From Takifugu bimaculatus (Eukaryota > Chordata > Actinopteri > Tetraodontiformes > Tetraodontidae): a DNA stretch of 64,000 nt. Under the pieces are notes generated by a model. That model made no database searches. It was not told the DNA's origin and saw nothing but the letters and a program-made list of their open reading frames with translations. The stretch is taken from positions 7,600,387 to 7,664,386 of the forward strand of contig CP034995.1 of the NCBI GenBank assembly GCA_004026145.2. The letters run 5' to 3'. Of the stretch, positions 52,335 to 64,000 are shown piece by piece; the stretch's first letter is position 1; each line of letters starts with the position of its first letter. Position numbers and translations under genes: made by a program.

Positions 52335-52445
52335 AGCCAAACAAAAACAGCTCCTTAATTAATCTAATTAACATGATGCGTTTGGTGATTAACGGAACCA
52401 ATTAATCACGTTGCTAATGTCTCATAAATAATAAAAAGCACTGTG
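52335..52445. promoter_or_regulatory. Candidate conserved non-coding element
   Basis: A dense cluster of TTAATTAA, CTAATTAAC, GATTAA and CAATTAATCA cores, typical homeodomain sites, with CATAAATAATAAA. This is composition and motif evidence only. Confidence 0.2.
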
Positions 52446-53569
52446 GCTGAAAGGCTGGATGGATGTGCTCAGCGTAGCGTGAGAGGGATGGGACAGATGG
52501 ATGTTGCTCATGCTCATTTTGCTACGTCGGTTCACATCCCTCTTCCCGCCCAGACCGCTAAACCTCTAATGGGGGTTCTGGTGTCAGCGGTCCAGCGGTT
52601 AATGCCGTGACTTTGTTCCGGGGAACAAATGAATCTGTCTCATCTGCTGCTTGAGCCATCTGTTGATGCAGGATCATCCCACGCCACCAGAATCTCTAAT
52701 TTCATTAAGCTTGCAGCGTCTCTGCTAGCGCTACGCCACGCGTCTCAAAGTTGTGGTTTTTCCCTCGGTGCGACAGTGACGCCGCGCCCGTGGTCGCGGG
52801 GCTATTTCCGAAATCCGCGGCCATCTGGGTGATTTCAGCTGCGGCGCAACGAAGCGGGTTTTTAAACATGCGTGCGCGTCTAATCCTGCGGATTGCGCTA
52901 ATCCCCTGATATTACAGAGGCAACAGCGCGCCAAAATACGGGCGAGAGCAACAAAGACGCACAATTTTCTACGGATATTAAAAATGTTGCTGCGCTGATG
53001 CTGAGGCTTTCCAGCCTTTGGCAGCCCAGAGAGGTTTCTCTGGACCAGTTAGCTAATTAACCAGTAAGATGCTTGGAGGAGGACTCACATTCCTCAACCA
53101 ATGAGAACATTCCAGACTTCCTGATAGAGTTCTAAAGATTTAATTCATTATATCATGACAAACTGGATTATATTAGGACAATGTTTATATTTCTGTCGTA
53201 CAGCCTCTCCCTGGCGCTCCGGTTCCTCTTGTTCCTCCTCTCTCGGCGCTGTTGGCTCCCCTCCTTTTTCATTTTGTCTGCTTCCCTTCTTTCTTTTTAT
53301 CAGCATTCCTCTTTTTTTCCAAGTGTTTTCTCTTCCTTCTGCATCTTCTCTTTCCTTTGGCTGCTTCCTCCCCTTCTCTTCGTCACCTGCTTCTCCTCTC
53401 CTTCTTTCTTCTTTTGCCTTTTAGCTGTTCTTTGGTGGCCTGACCCCGTTGCCTCCATTTTGATTCGTCTCTGAAGGGGAACCTGATCGCAGTCGTCACC
53501 TTTATTGTTCACGTTTGTGTCTTTTTTCCCCGTCCATCAAAACGAGCAAACGCGTAAGGATCCCCTAAA

Positions 53570-54273
53570 ATGGCGCCGGTCAAGCGAGACGTGAATGAAT
53601 GAGGCTTACTTTAAACTGCAGGCCATCGAATATGTGACTAAAAATGGCAATCGAGCAATCTTAGTGTTTTTCCTCTATGAGGAGGCGGCATCTCCCCATA
53701 CGCGCGAGGGCAACTGTTGCGCAGCGGCTGCCCGTGGACTTCCAGGAGAGGGCGGCCATCTTCCCTAACCCTAACCAGGAGAGGGCGGCCATCTTCCCTA
53801 ACCCTAACCAGGAGAGGGCGGCCATCTTCCGCACCTACTGCCGCGACAAGATAACCGCGCCCAGCCACATCACCAACATGGATGAGATCCCTCTGACTTT
53901 TAACATCCCTTTGACCCACAAAGTGGAGAAAACGGGACCGGCACAGTGGCGATACGCACAACGAGGCACGAGAAGTCGTCGTTCACCGTGGTTCTCGGCT
54001 GCCACGGAAACGGACAGAGCGCTGGGTGACGGAAGGCGAACACTCCTTCACAAAGACTATGAGGCAGCGGCGGGCAAGTTATGCCACCATATGCGGGTGG
54101 ATTGTAGACGCATGGGCTATGATACCGTCTTCATGTATTGGAAGAGCTTTCACAAAACGCTGAACCGGAACCGGTCGGTGAGTCCGACTCAGATGATTAA
54201 GAAGAGGAATTCGGGATGTTGGACATTGAAATAGTGCAGCTGTTTAATTCAGATACAGAAGATGAAAACTGAT
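53570..54273 (+). pseudogene. Broken pogo-like transposase gene
   Basis: Remains in order: an N-terminal helix-turn-helix part, MAPVKRDVN then (next frame) NEAYFKLQAIEYVTKNGNRA (53570-53660); a spacer with a 33-bp tandem repeat; ITNMDEIPLTFNIPLTHKVE (about 53870-53931), the start of the DDE domain; after a frame change, IRTTRHEKSSFTVVLGCHGN (about 53952-54011); then a junction to ERWVTEGEHSFTKT and ASYATICGWIVDAWA (about 54016-54117); and an acidic tail ESDSDD...EEEFGMLDIE ending in DTEDEN. The segment holding the later catalytic Asp residues is missing. At least three frame changes or stops are visible. The 185-codon open frame at 53677-54234 is only partly the true frame. Confidence 0.78.
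53743..53830 (+). repeat. 33-bp tandem repeat, 2.7 copies, with telomere-like hexamers
   Basis: Units at 53743-53775 and 53776-53808 are identical, and a third partial copy runs 53809-53830. Each full unit contains CCCTAACCCTAAC and encodes QERAAIFPNPN. The length is a multiple of three, so it keeps frame within the transposase remnant. Confidence 0.92.
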
Positions 54274-54450
54274 TTTGTTTTGTGGCAGAAGAATGAATAT
54301 TTTGTTCAATAAATGTGTCGAAACTCACGGTTTTACTTCCGTTGTCATTTTTTACTGTATGTTTCAGCATGCGCCTAATAATACGGCGCGCCTTGTGTAT
54401 GTTTTAAATACAGAAATAGCACCCATAACCGAGACTGCGCCTTTTAATAC

Positions 54451-54480
54451 AGTGCGCCTTATGGTCGTGAAAATACGGTA
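54451..54480 (-). repeat. Right terminal inverted repeat of the pogo-like element
   Basis: Ends GTGAAAATACGGTA. On the minus strand it starts TACCGTATTTTCAC, with TA at the outer edge as expected of the TA target site. Confidence 0.6.
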
Positions 54481-57400
54481 ATCCATCAATGTGCATATTT
54501 TGGAGGCCTCTCGTTCTCTTCCTTCTTTCTTATTCCCTCTTTCTTGCTCTCCACTTCCTGTTGCGAGGAGTAAAAATGGAAAAAGCTGCGACTTCATATC
54601 TTTGAGTATATCTGGAAAAAGAAAAGGAAAGAAAAAAAAGCAGCTTCCTCGGCTCCCCTCCGAGTTGAAAGTCCTTCCTTTGATACACTGCAGAAGAATT
54701 TCAAATTCAATTCCTAAAGTCTCGCCGGGCTTTAATTGAGAATCTTGGGAGCGTAATATCGTTAGAGCTGTGGTAGTGGCGTTTGGAAATGTCATCCGCT
54801 CTCTAACAAGCATAATTATTCCTTCAATTTTCATGAGTTTTTTTTTGGTTCCATATGAAATAATGAGGCACAGCTTGCACCTCCAACGGTTCTGGGGTCT
54901 TCTACAGAACTTTCTGTTGCTGATATTTGTGTCTAATTTTATTTTTACCATCTATTTGTTCATCCTGATTGTTGAGTTTGGGAAAAAACTGCTGTTTCTC
55001 CAAAATAATGAAGCTAGCTTGCCTTTAATCTTTCTCCAAAATGGCAGTAAAATACGTTTAAGATAAGATCGACATCTCTGCCTCTCCTCAGATCTAATGG
55101 ATTTAGACACTTTATTTTAGAGGAACTATTTTATTTCAGTACTGTGAAGGGAAAAAACCTCGACTTTCAGATATGAGTTACAGCATATTTAAAGAATCTA
55201 AAGAAGAATCAAAATGCCGTTTCTGTAATGGTGCAGTCCGTTTTGATTAGATTTTTGAATTGATATTTTCTATCAAAGCTATAAAAACCAAACAAACCCA
55301 GTCACAAACACCACATTATTCCTCCTCCATCCTCCAGCCACACACAGATCCTGTTTCATCTGCATTTGTCTCCTCCTAACCCTGTAACTGTCACTTAGCT
55401 CCTCGCTAAACAAATTATCCCCTGGCCCATCGGCCGGAGCGCCGGTTTATGGCTCCGCCACAAACCACATCTGACTCAGGATCAGAGCCTCTAAATGCAG
55501 CATTGCTTTCCACACGGAGCAGCTGCATGTAAATCAAAATCAAAATAAGATAAACCAAGGATTACAGCCGATCCATTAAGCAGAGGATCAGATATATCAA
55601 GAAAAGAAAATAATTTGGTTTACAGATCTGGAGTGTCATTTTTAGACCAGTGTGGCAAATTAAGGGTCCACAACCTCTGGTTTGCGTGCCCGGCTGGCAC
55701 ACCAGAGTTTAATCATTGGCCACACTTTCAGCAACAACATTCCAATCACCTGCTTTTCTCCAGTTTGTGGAATGTGTGACTATAATGGGGGGGCAGGTTG
55801 TTTCCCAGAGGGTCTTATGGTTTGGATCCAGTAAAATTGTGTAAATCCAAAGTGCAATTTATCTGCAGGTCTAATGAAAATCTACAAATGCTCTCAAAAT
55901 GATGCTTAATAGTTACAGTATTGTCAATTTTAGCAAAAGTGGCACTCGATCTTGATATAGTTGCCAAACCTTGTTGCAGTCCAACACTGAGATGTTGCCA
56001 AGGGAATTTAATGTGTTTTAAACGTCTTATTTGAGCCAGAATATAGAGTACTGCCTGTTACTTCAGATTTATGTCATTCTAGGATTCCACTTCATTTTTC
56101 ACCTTCTTCCACATTCACATCCTCAGTAAGGCAGCATAGCTAACCTAGCACCTACTTTTGCTTTATATTTAAGTGAGAAATAATGCAGTAAACATTTAAA
56201 AAGAAGCGAATTATTGGCTGATTTTAACTCTACCACCTTCTCTAAGCTTGACTACTGCTGATGCTAACTAATAGCTTTGTTGCTATTTAGCCTGCAATGC
56301 AGCCTTGCTTCCAAAATTAGCTGAGCACAAATTCCGCCTCGTCCCACGCGGACTCGTACAATTCATCAAGACAATGGAGCCCAGCGGACATCTTTGCCAA
56401 AACCAAACACAAAGAAAACAGCTCCGTCAAAACAGGAAGCACGTGCAACTGCATCAGCTGTCCGCAGAAATGGTTCTATGACCGGAGGGCTGAGGACGGC
56501 CTGGTCTGCTAACTGAGGCGTGTACCCTCTGTGAGGACCATTAGTGTAGATACCCGTCCACCAAGATTTAATCTAGCAATAAATACCTGCGGAGTTTAAC
56601 AAGAAGCCTAATTCCACTAACAGATGAATCTACACCTGCTCCTTCAGGGTCTTGGGGGATGGATTTGTCTCTGATTAGATTCTCTGGTTGATGGGACAAA
56701 GCAGAGTGGGTCGTTAGAGGAAGCAGCTTGAAATACAAATGCGGGTCCCTGCACAGGACCTCTGTGTTTAGTTCTTGATATTTACCTCTTAGCTCAGCTA
56801 CTCTGTGATAGCTGCAAAGGCAACATGGTGAGAACTAATAGCTGCTGCAGAAACTAAACAGCACATTTGTGATCCATGTGCTCAGGTTTCAGACACCCCT
56901 TCCCTCTCCATAAGCTGTATTTTTACTTATTTCTCCACCCTTTTTGCCTTCCAGCGAAGCTATACCGCTAATTAGCTTAGCTCAAATTCTGACAGAGTGG
57001 CACCGGCTTGTTGTTCCGTGAATGTCACATGTTTAATGCAACATTTGTTATCCGTCGCACACACATAAGCCTCAGAAAAGTCTTAAATAATGACTCGCTC
57101 TGTTGCATTTTTAGCTTTTTTTCCCCTCATCATGCCTTCAGGGGAACTTGCACTTTGCACTTAATTCAATTTCAGGAATAATAAGAACCCGAGTGATTTT
57201 GAATCATTTGTAACAACGAGATAATTGATGCCTCTCTTAATACTTAATGACAGCAGAGGCTTCCTGCTGTTGCTCTGGATTGCCTTCATCTCATCCTGAC
57301 ATCGCCCTGACAACGCTAGCTTCCCCTGTTTTGTTCGTCTAAATGATGACGTTATGCTGTATTCGCTTCTCATCACAACTCCAATTGAACAGGCGCCATC

Positions 57401-60400
57401 ACGATCGCCATTACCGTTTGATACGGCTCGTCCAATCAGACCCCCCCCCCCCCCTTCCCGCTCCTGACGTCAGAGTTGGAATCCAGACTCATCCCAAACA
57501 ATCCCCAGCAATCAATAGTCAACAGGGTTTCATAACAACCGTGTTCTTGTGTTGCCTCTTTCTACCACATCTAGGCACCAGGAGGCTAAATAACGTTTTT
57601 GTGGGCCCGGGCAGCCGAGACGGATGACTCTCCTAAATGAGGCTTCTGCTGATACGGGGCCTTAAATCAATGGCGGTGGCAGGTGTTGAAATGAAGCCCC
57701 TGCAGCCTGCGCGGAGATTTTCCTCTGAGAGAGATGGAAGTTATTCCTCTCCAGACATATTAATATTTTAACGGCGGCGCTGCTTCGCTTATTCCTACAA
57801 GAAAATGTTGTCGCTGTTGGCAAAATAATCAAATCCAACACAGGATCGTCTTTATCACCCGTGTTTTACGGCGGAACCATCAACTCCGAGGGTGCTTTTA
57901 AAGTTTAGGGAGATGCACGAGTGCAGTGGGAATTTTATTTGTGTCTGTGAATTTAAAAACCGGCCTGAAAATAACGCTGATCCGGCCTGTCAGTGTGACT
58001 CTATAATTGCTGCCCCAGTTAACCGATAATTTGTTATCATTTGATGTCGTGCACGCTGCGGCAGGCACAACCTGCCATGTGAGGCCTTTTTTTAGCGAGA
58101 TGCAAATGTTGTCCCAGGGATTTGAACTCCCCATCCGTGGCTGATTGTGCATTCCTGCCTCGCTGGCAAATTTATGATGTTATTTGTTATTCAAATCTGG
58201 CCACCGGGGCATCGAGTAGATTCATTTTCTGCATATTTGATCTTTTTTTTCCTTTTCCTTTTTATTTATTTATTTTTTTTTTGCTTTTCCTCACCTGGCC
58301 GGTTCCAACTGGCCTAAGTATGATTCATTCGCTGCGGTTAATTTCATAGTTTCAGAGTAATAGAAGCTAATTCAGTAATTTGAAAATAATGATCATGTTG
58401 AAAATGGCCACGAATGTGTTATTCAGCTTTCTACAAAGCTGAATGTCATTGAAACGGAAACTCACTGCGTCGAACAAACCGGAAGGACTTTGTTAATTAG
58501 ATTAGACACAGTTTGACTTTGGATTTTGTTTCAAATTACTTCTTTATTAATTAAACTGGGTCCATGCAGGACTGTTTGCAGTGATCCTGACTGTGCTCAT
58601 ATAGGAAGGCCCCTTCGCCAGATCCTGGGTTATTTACAAAAAGATCAGCTTGGAACACAGTTTAGGGTTTTCACAGTCAAGGTAAAGACATGCTGGTCCA
58701 CACAAACGAAGGACGGACTCTTCCGGAAGGACGCGGGAAGGCGTTGTCATCAGCATCTCTACAGTAGGAGTGAAAACTGGTCACCCAGAGTTCAGGTTTC
58801 TGAGGTGTCCCCAGAAGAGCAGATCAAAATCCGACTTGAGCGCGCCCGAAGTTGCAGAGGCTTTTGTTGGGAATCCTGGGAGCATCCGCCCTGAGTTCCT
58901 CCCTCGGAAGCGACGACGGTGCTGAAACAGCTCTTTTCAAGCGCCTCTTCATTTCTGAGTGACCTGCCGTCAGCAGCTCTGGGGACGCGCCGGCAGCCGC
59001 GTTCCTGCCGCTCTGCTCCGGATCTAACGTCTCACTCATGCGGCATTTAGTTCTATATTTTCTATATAAGTGGCTGGAAACACAACGGCCCGCACCTCAG
59101 CCACAGCGGCTAATATGTCATGCTCTTCATATAATGGATGCACATTTGCCTCCATCTCTCTTGTCGCGCCGCTCACCTGCTCGTTCTCTCATCCCCCACT
59201 TCCGCACAAACACGCTGCAATCTCTCCTAATCGCAGCAGGATGTGATTTTCATGCGGCATTTCTGAATGCACGCGCAGCCGTAAAAGGCTCAGAGAGCAC
59301 CAGCGACATTAATAAACCCCAGTCGTAGATGTTAAACTCCAAAATGAGGAACAGGGAGAGCTTTTACCGTGTAAATCGCAGTGAGAAGCTGAGGCTAATT
59401 AGCTTTTCTTTTATTAACCGTTCGTCAATCATTCTTTCTTTTTCTGCTCGCTGTGGAGGACAAGAGTCTCCTTTTATTGTTTGAGTCAGTTGTGGAGAAC
59501 GACACGGTGTCCTGACCTCAGCTCCATCAACCACCTCCGGGATGAATGAGAACGCTGAGTGAGAGCCAGGCCACATCACCCCAACACCTGATTCCTGCCC
59601 CTGCTAGCGGAATGGCAGCAGATCCCTGCAGATCCGCCTCTGCAGTCGGGCTCAAAACCGCCGTCGCTTTCATGAACGACGCGGCTCCTTGTGAGAAGGA
59701 CGTGTTGAAATGATCGCGGAATGTAGCACGAATCAGCCGCTTCATGGCGGCGGAACGACTCTCCAAAAGCTTTCCCAGGTTCCTTTCAGCCGCCCTGACG
59801 TGTTCCTCCCCTTTGTCTCAGGTTTAAATGCAGAGCGACGGGGCGACAAAACGCCGTCAATCAAAATGTTTTTCTTGACCACTTGAGATTCTTGGCCGGC
59901 CTCCGAGTGTGAAAACCTCTGAGGCGTCGGCGCCAAGGTCTCATGGAAGAGACCTAACAGCAGACCTGACTGGGATGTAAATACCCTGCACAGTTTCTTA
60001 ATGAGCCCCCTTTTTTTTTACAGTCTTTCTAAAACGCTGTTTTTGCCGCTGAGCTCCGCTTCTATTCTTCTTCCACCTGAATCGGTGCTCAGCTTGTGAA
60101 TAGACAATCTATTTATCAAGTCTCTCAACTACATGTGCATAATCCAACTGTGTCGCAAGCCAAGAGTTCTGTTTCTTGTATAAAGACGCCGGTAAACACT
60201 CTTACGTTCCCAGACGTAATCACTGCCGCTCTGTGTTGTGCATGAAATTAGCCGGCTATTGATTGCTGAAACGTTTCCCCACGACCTCCAGAAGATTGGG
60301 ATTGGGAAGATCTTCTCTGATCTAAAGCAGAGTGATTTCAAATCATTGTTCACGTCTCTGCTGCTGTTGCCCACTCAGCTGGGAAACTGAGGCCTTGATT

Positions 60401-60788
60401 TGACATTTGGTGACATTTAGCACCGGAACGTGGATGACTGAAAGGTAACGGCAAAAGGTCACGCCATGCCCGCCGGTTTACCCCTGAGGCCTGACTTGGG
60501 TCCACGTTCTGCAGTCGTGCGCAGAATGTCTCGGTGTTCTGGATCCTGACTTTGCCTGATTGATTTTTAAAGTTGACTTGGTTTTTAAAAAGTTTCCAGG
60601 AGTTGTTTCTTCAGAGGAAGTATGGGAAGTTGCCTAATGAGGAGGGATCAGCCAGCAGGTTCCCCAGACCATTTGGCATCCTGGGCCTCACTCAGGTCTG
60701 TGTCAAGGCAAATAAAGCTCTTTTTTTCCAGGATTGGGATGCTTAAAGGTTTTTAAATAACCTTAACCAGCATATGTTGCAGGAACTG
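54481..60788. other. Intergenic-looking sequence, no gene recognised
   Basis: No exon or RNA gene is supported. A 14-base C run is at 57441-57454 and T-rich stretches lie near 58240-58282. Open frames such as 58526-58894 match nothing I know. Confidence 0.5.
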
Positions 60789-60985
60789 TTGGAGTCTATC
60801 CCAGCAGTCACTGGGGGAGGGATGGGAATATACCCTGGACAGGTCAGGAGTCCATCACGGGACACACACAATAGGAGGTAGCTGGGAAAACCCCCACAGG
60901 CACGGAGAAAAGATGCAAACTCTGCATAGAAGGTCCCAACTGGGACTGGAACACAGAATCCTCTTGTATTAGACGACTGTGCTTG
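60789..60985 (+). repeat. Degenerate copy of a common teleost interspersed repeat
   Basis: The run GTCTATCCCAGCAGTCACTG, then ACCCTGGACAGGTCAGGAGT and CCATCACGGG, then GGGAAAACCCCCACAGGCAC and ATGCAAACTCTGCATAGAAG, then GGGACTGGAACACAGAATCC, follows the order of a block dispersed through many fish genomes (CCCTGGACAGGTCGCCAGTC...). A central section appears deleted. Recognition is from memory of the pattern; the formal family name is not assigned. Confidence 0.65.
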
Positions 60986-63900
60986 AGGCATTTTTAAAAG
61001 CACTGACTAAATGTTCTGCCCTCATCTGCAGCCTTTTCTCTCCCTCGTTTTCCTGCGACGTCCCAGAGTGACGTTGTGGCCCAAAAGTGGCTCCTAATTG
61101 GACAGGGCCTGACGGGACACGTGTAACAGCGCTGGCAGAGCAGCACTGCCACCAGGAGCCCTCACCACATCTTCTGACAGAATCGATGTGCGCTTCTGGC
61201 CTCGCCGAAGCTTCAGGGACGCGAGTTTAGCAGGACTAATTAATGTTTTGTTCATGAGTTAAATCGCTGCGCTTGCTTTTCTTTGCCACTATTTTGACAG
61301 GTTTTATAAGCGCTGCAAAATCAGAGAGCTGTAGATGGGTTTTTTTGCTATGCAACAGCAGCAAATGTTAAATAAATGTGATAATAAATAAGTGACCATT
61401 GCCGTATTTGACTTGCCACCACAAAAAAAAAAGTTATCCATCCTCTCAGTGGAGATTTGAGGAAAAATCCTTAAAACAAACATTGTCTGACTAATAATCT
61501 GCTGAGTCTAGCAGAGAAATCGACCCTGCAGGACCCAGTTACTGGCAGGAATCCACAGCATAAGTTTAATAACTTTAAACAACCTAAAAAGAGGCTTTTC
61601 ACTCATTCACCAGATTTATTCTACCAAGAACCCAAGCTGAGTCACACCTCTGCTCCGGTTCTCCAGACTGACAGCAGCTCCGCGCGCTCCCACGACAGAC
61701 GCGCACACACACGCAGCTTCCCCCTTATTGGGAATTGAATGGCGCAGCCTCCACGCTGAGATGCGCAGCTCTGATCTGACGGGAAGCGACAGCCTCTCGT
61801 AGGTAACCGAGACGCGGCTCGACCCTGGCAGCCTGCGCGGCTCCTCGGCGGGGGCTCGGGAGCTGGTAGGAGGGCTCGCCACGGCGCTCCCCACCAACAG
61901 GGCGGCTGATGGATTGCAGAGTACGCAAACAAGACAGATGCCAACAGGAAGTCTGTCAGTGCTGACTCAATAGAGAATGACCCCAGCTTGAATCCTTCTA
62001 ACGCAGCTCCAATCTGCTGTGTTCTGTATGTAAAGATTGCTAATCAACACAAGCCTGACGGTAGCAAATCTGCACATATTTGTTGATGAACCGAAAAATT
62101 TAGCATTTAATTGCATCGCTATAAACAGACATTCGGTTTGTCGGTCGAAGTTTCCATGTTTGAGTGCAGAAAGAGGACAGAAGGAGAGCTTCACAGACGA
62201 CCGAAGGCAGCGGGGAGGCGGTTGATCTCAGGTGGGCTGCCGTCCACCGAGGGTTCTGCTTAATTAACGAGACTCCATCTGTCTCCCTCCAGAGGAGCCG
62301 GATCATCAGGCTGCCGCCACTTTGATCTCACCTGTCTGCAAACACCCACGTCAGAAAGGGAACCCCAGCCGTCCCACAGCAGCAGGCCAAAGGTAGGAGG
62401 TAAAAGCTCGCGCCCACGTGCAGAATTCTGCTCTTCACCCCAACACTTGCTGCACATCATGCCAATGTTCGGGAAGGCCTGTGCTGCTGACTGAATCCAC
62501 AAATTAGATCCTCTCTTCATGTTTCATGCATGAGAATTAATGACGACTGCCGAGCAGCTAATACCTGCTAAAATGGCGACAGCCTGCCAAACCGCACCAA
62601 CGCAAATGAATGAGCAATTAACAGGCACGGGCAGAATGTTTCAGCAGATATGTTCAGATTAAAGTCGGGAAAAGCCAAATGTGGCCAAATTAGACAGCAT
62701 TCCAGACTGGGAATGACTTTTTCTTCTGTCCGTTTGAGTTTGATATTTCCGACTGAGGTGTTTAACACCATAACTCAGAGCGTCACGCCGCGTGACGTCT
62801 TCATTATCTCTGCTCGCTGTCTTCATCACGTAACGCTCGCCATCATTAGCCTCGTCAGTCAGATCGCCACTGTGCCACAGCCCAGACACCGACAACACGG
62901 GTCACCTTTAACAAGTCAAGGTGAAATGTGTGTGAGGACAGACCAAAGATCAGCAGAACGTGCTGCAGCCTCGTCTCACCCCTTAATCCCGCGTCCCCTG
63001 GGTGAAGATGTGTGCTGCTGCCGGAGCAAAACAAGATCCAAGGGCTCTCCACCGTGGCTTCTGTTTTTCAGTTGCCGCTCTGTCGTGTTCTATTATTAGT
63101 TCCACTTTGCCCCTGCTGGCTGCAGACAGGAGAGCAGACGTCCGTGAAAACCTGGTCACAGTTCCAGGATTCCTTCACCAACACAGTTCAAGTAAAATAA
63201 CAATAAAATTCCATTCTCAAATTGGAAGGGAACATATATCTGGATGCCTCACTATGAGTTTATTGTGCACATGATAGAATAATTAAAATCTGAAAACCTC
63301 AGCTGGGAATCTCATCCCCTCTATTTTGAATATACTGGACAATAGATTTATTATAGAGGGGAATAAAAAGGCCAGAAGTAGGAAGCACCGGTGTAAGAGT
63401 GGTCCCAGGATGAGCCGGTCCATGAGAGAAGAAGAAGGAATAAATGGATGAAGGTCGGCCACCGTACGCCTCTTAAATCAAATGTCTCCATCCTGATTTT
63501 CTGTGGTGTTATTTCATTTCCTTCAGGTTTTTAGATGTACATTAGTGGAAATAAATGAGATTGTGACAAAGGGAAACCTTATTATAATTATTAGATCTGC
63601 CGAGGCTGCGTCAACGCGAACAGGTTGGGAAAGACGCCTTCATCAGATTACTGTAATAAGCTCCCGTAATGAAATTCATTTATTAAATGGAGTGATATGA
63701 TTTCATGTAGATTGATATCAGGGAAATGTCTTTTTTGAGCTGGCAGGAGAGGAGAACGAAGGCAGACAGAAGGAGTGAAGAGGATGTCTGGATTATTATT
63801 GGATTAAAATTCTACAAATCAGTGAGTAAATGAGAAGAACTGTCCAGAGTTTGTGCAGAAAATACTGTAAAAGCTAGAAAGACCAGCCTGTGCCTGTGTG

Positions 63901-64000
63901 GCACGTTTATTAGTCCTGAATCGCTGTTGTGCAGCTGGATTGACCTTGACTTTACGCGGCGCAAATGCCCACGAAGGTCTCCTCATGCGAGCGGGCGGGT
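60986..64000. other. Intergenic-looking sequence to the window end, no gene recognised
   Basis: Nothing beyond ordinary unique-looking DNA is seen. CpG density rises mildly at 61670-61900. No splice-bounded coding segment could be supported. Confidence 0.45.

Larger units (their letters stand above)
48209..53569. other. Intergenic or intronic sequence, no gene recognised
   Basis: Contains a long (GT)n tract and an A/T-rich homeodomain-motif segment near 52340-52440. A strongly pyrimidine-rich stretch occurs at 53210-53430. No exon is supported. Confidence 0.5.
53570..54480 (+). mobile_element. Degenerate pogo-like DNA transposon, internally deleted
   Basis: The element contains recognisable pieces of a pogo-type transposase followed by a terminal sequence, AGTGCGCCTTATGGTCGTGA then AAATACGGTA, ending at 54480. 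Reverse-complemented, that end begins TACCGTATTTTCACGAC and continues ATAAGGCGCACT, a pattern seen at the ends of fish pogo-like elements. Repeated GCGCCTTTTAATAC-type motifs lie just inside. No matching inverted repeat is seen upstream of 53570, so the left end is lost or further degraded. Frameshifts, stops and the loss of most of the DDE domain mean it cannot make its own transposase. Confidence 0.8.

Noticed and set aside
54364..54951. 195-codon open frame on the minus strand
   Set aside because: It starts outside and runs into the inverted-repeat end of the pogo-like element; no protein family is recognisable.
58526..58894. 122-codon + strand frame, considered as a possible exon or repeat protein
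   Set aside because: No known motif, no convincing splice sites, and mixed composition.
1..64000. CRISPR arrays, bacterial operons, phage or plasmid features
   Set aside because: None seen; the window is vertebrate nuclear DNA.

Overview
The window is vertebrate nuclear DNA, almost certainly from a teleost fish. Its exons are short and bounded by GT/AG introns. CA/GT microsatellites and long homopolymers are common. Two decayed copies of an interspersed repeat familiar from many fish genomes are present, and so is a decayed pogo-like DNA transposon. No bacterial-style gene organisation is seen.

The one gene that can be read with confidence is fbxw7 (F-box and WD repeat domain containing 7, the substrate receptor of an SCF ubiquitin ligase) on the + strand, from 2839 to about 39400. 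Two alternative first coding exons are recognisable. A gamma-type exon (2839-3000) ends in KIFSINIIAQGLPFCRRR, and a beta-type exon (21260-21298) encodes MGFYGTLKMIFYK and lies at the end of a CpG-rich promoter-like block. Both end in phase 0 and splice to the common exon at 24717, which starts MKRKLDHG. Ten common coding exons (24717-24799, 25169-25310, 27833-27967, 29520-29643, 29778-29915, 30409-30522, 33873-34054, 35040-35265, 35608-35818, 37086-37354) encode the D-domain, F-box and eight WD40 blades. Leaving out one extra base in the fifth common exon, the common part is 540 codons, the same length I count for the human common region. The alpha-specific N-terminal exons are not seen and probably lie upstream of the window. 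The 3' UTR runs to polyadenylation signals at 39288 and 39380 and carries seed matches for microRNAs known to target mammalian FBXW7.

The main anomaly is a single extra C at 29822-29824 in the fifth common exon. It shifts the frame between the F-box and the WD40 propeller. Both sides remain conserved in their own frames, so an assembly error is the likeliest cause.

From 39.4 to 64 kb no gene is established. The region holds a weak candidate pair of exons (47627-47659 and 48133-48208), a pogo-like element with an internally deleted transposase (53570-54480), two fragments of the dispersed fish repeat (42.5 and 60.8 kb), microsatellites, and A/T-rich homeodomain/POU-motif segments that could be conserved non-coding elements.

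I found no convincing new biological system. The points that merit checking are the exon frameshift, the short beta N-terminus without a membrane anchor, a miR-92-family site overlapping a poly(A) signal, and the unassigned exon pair.
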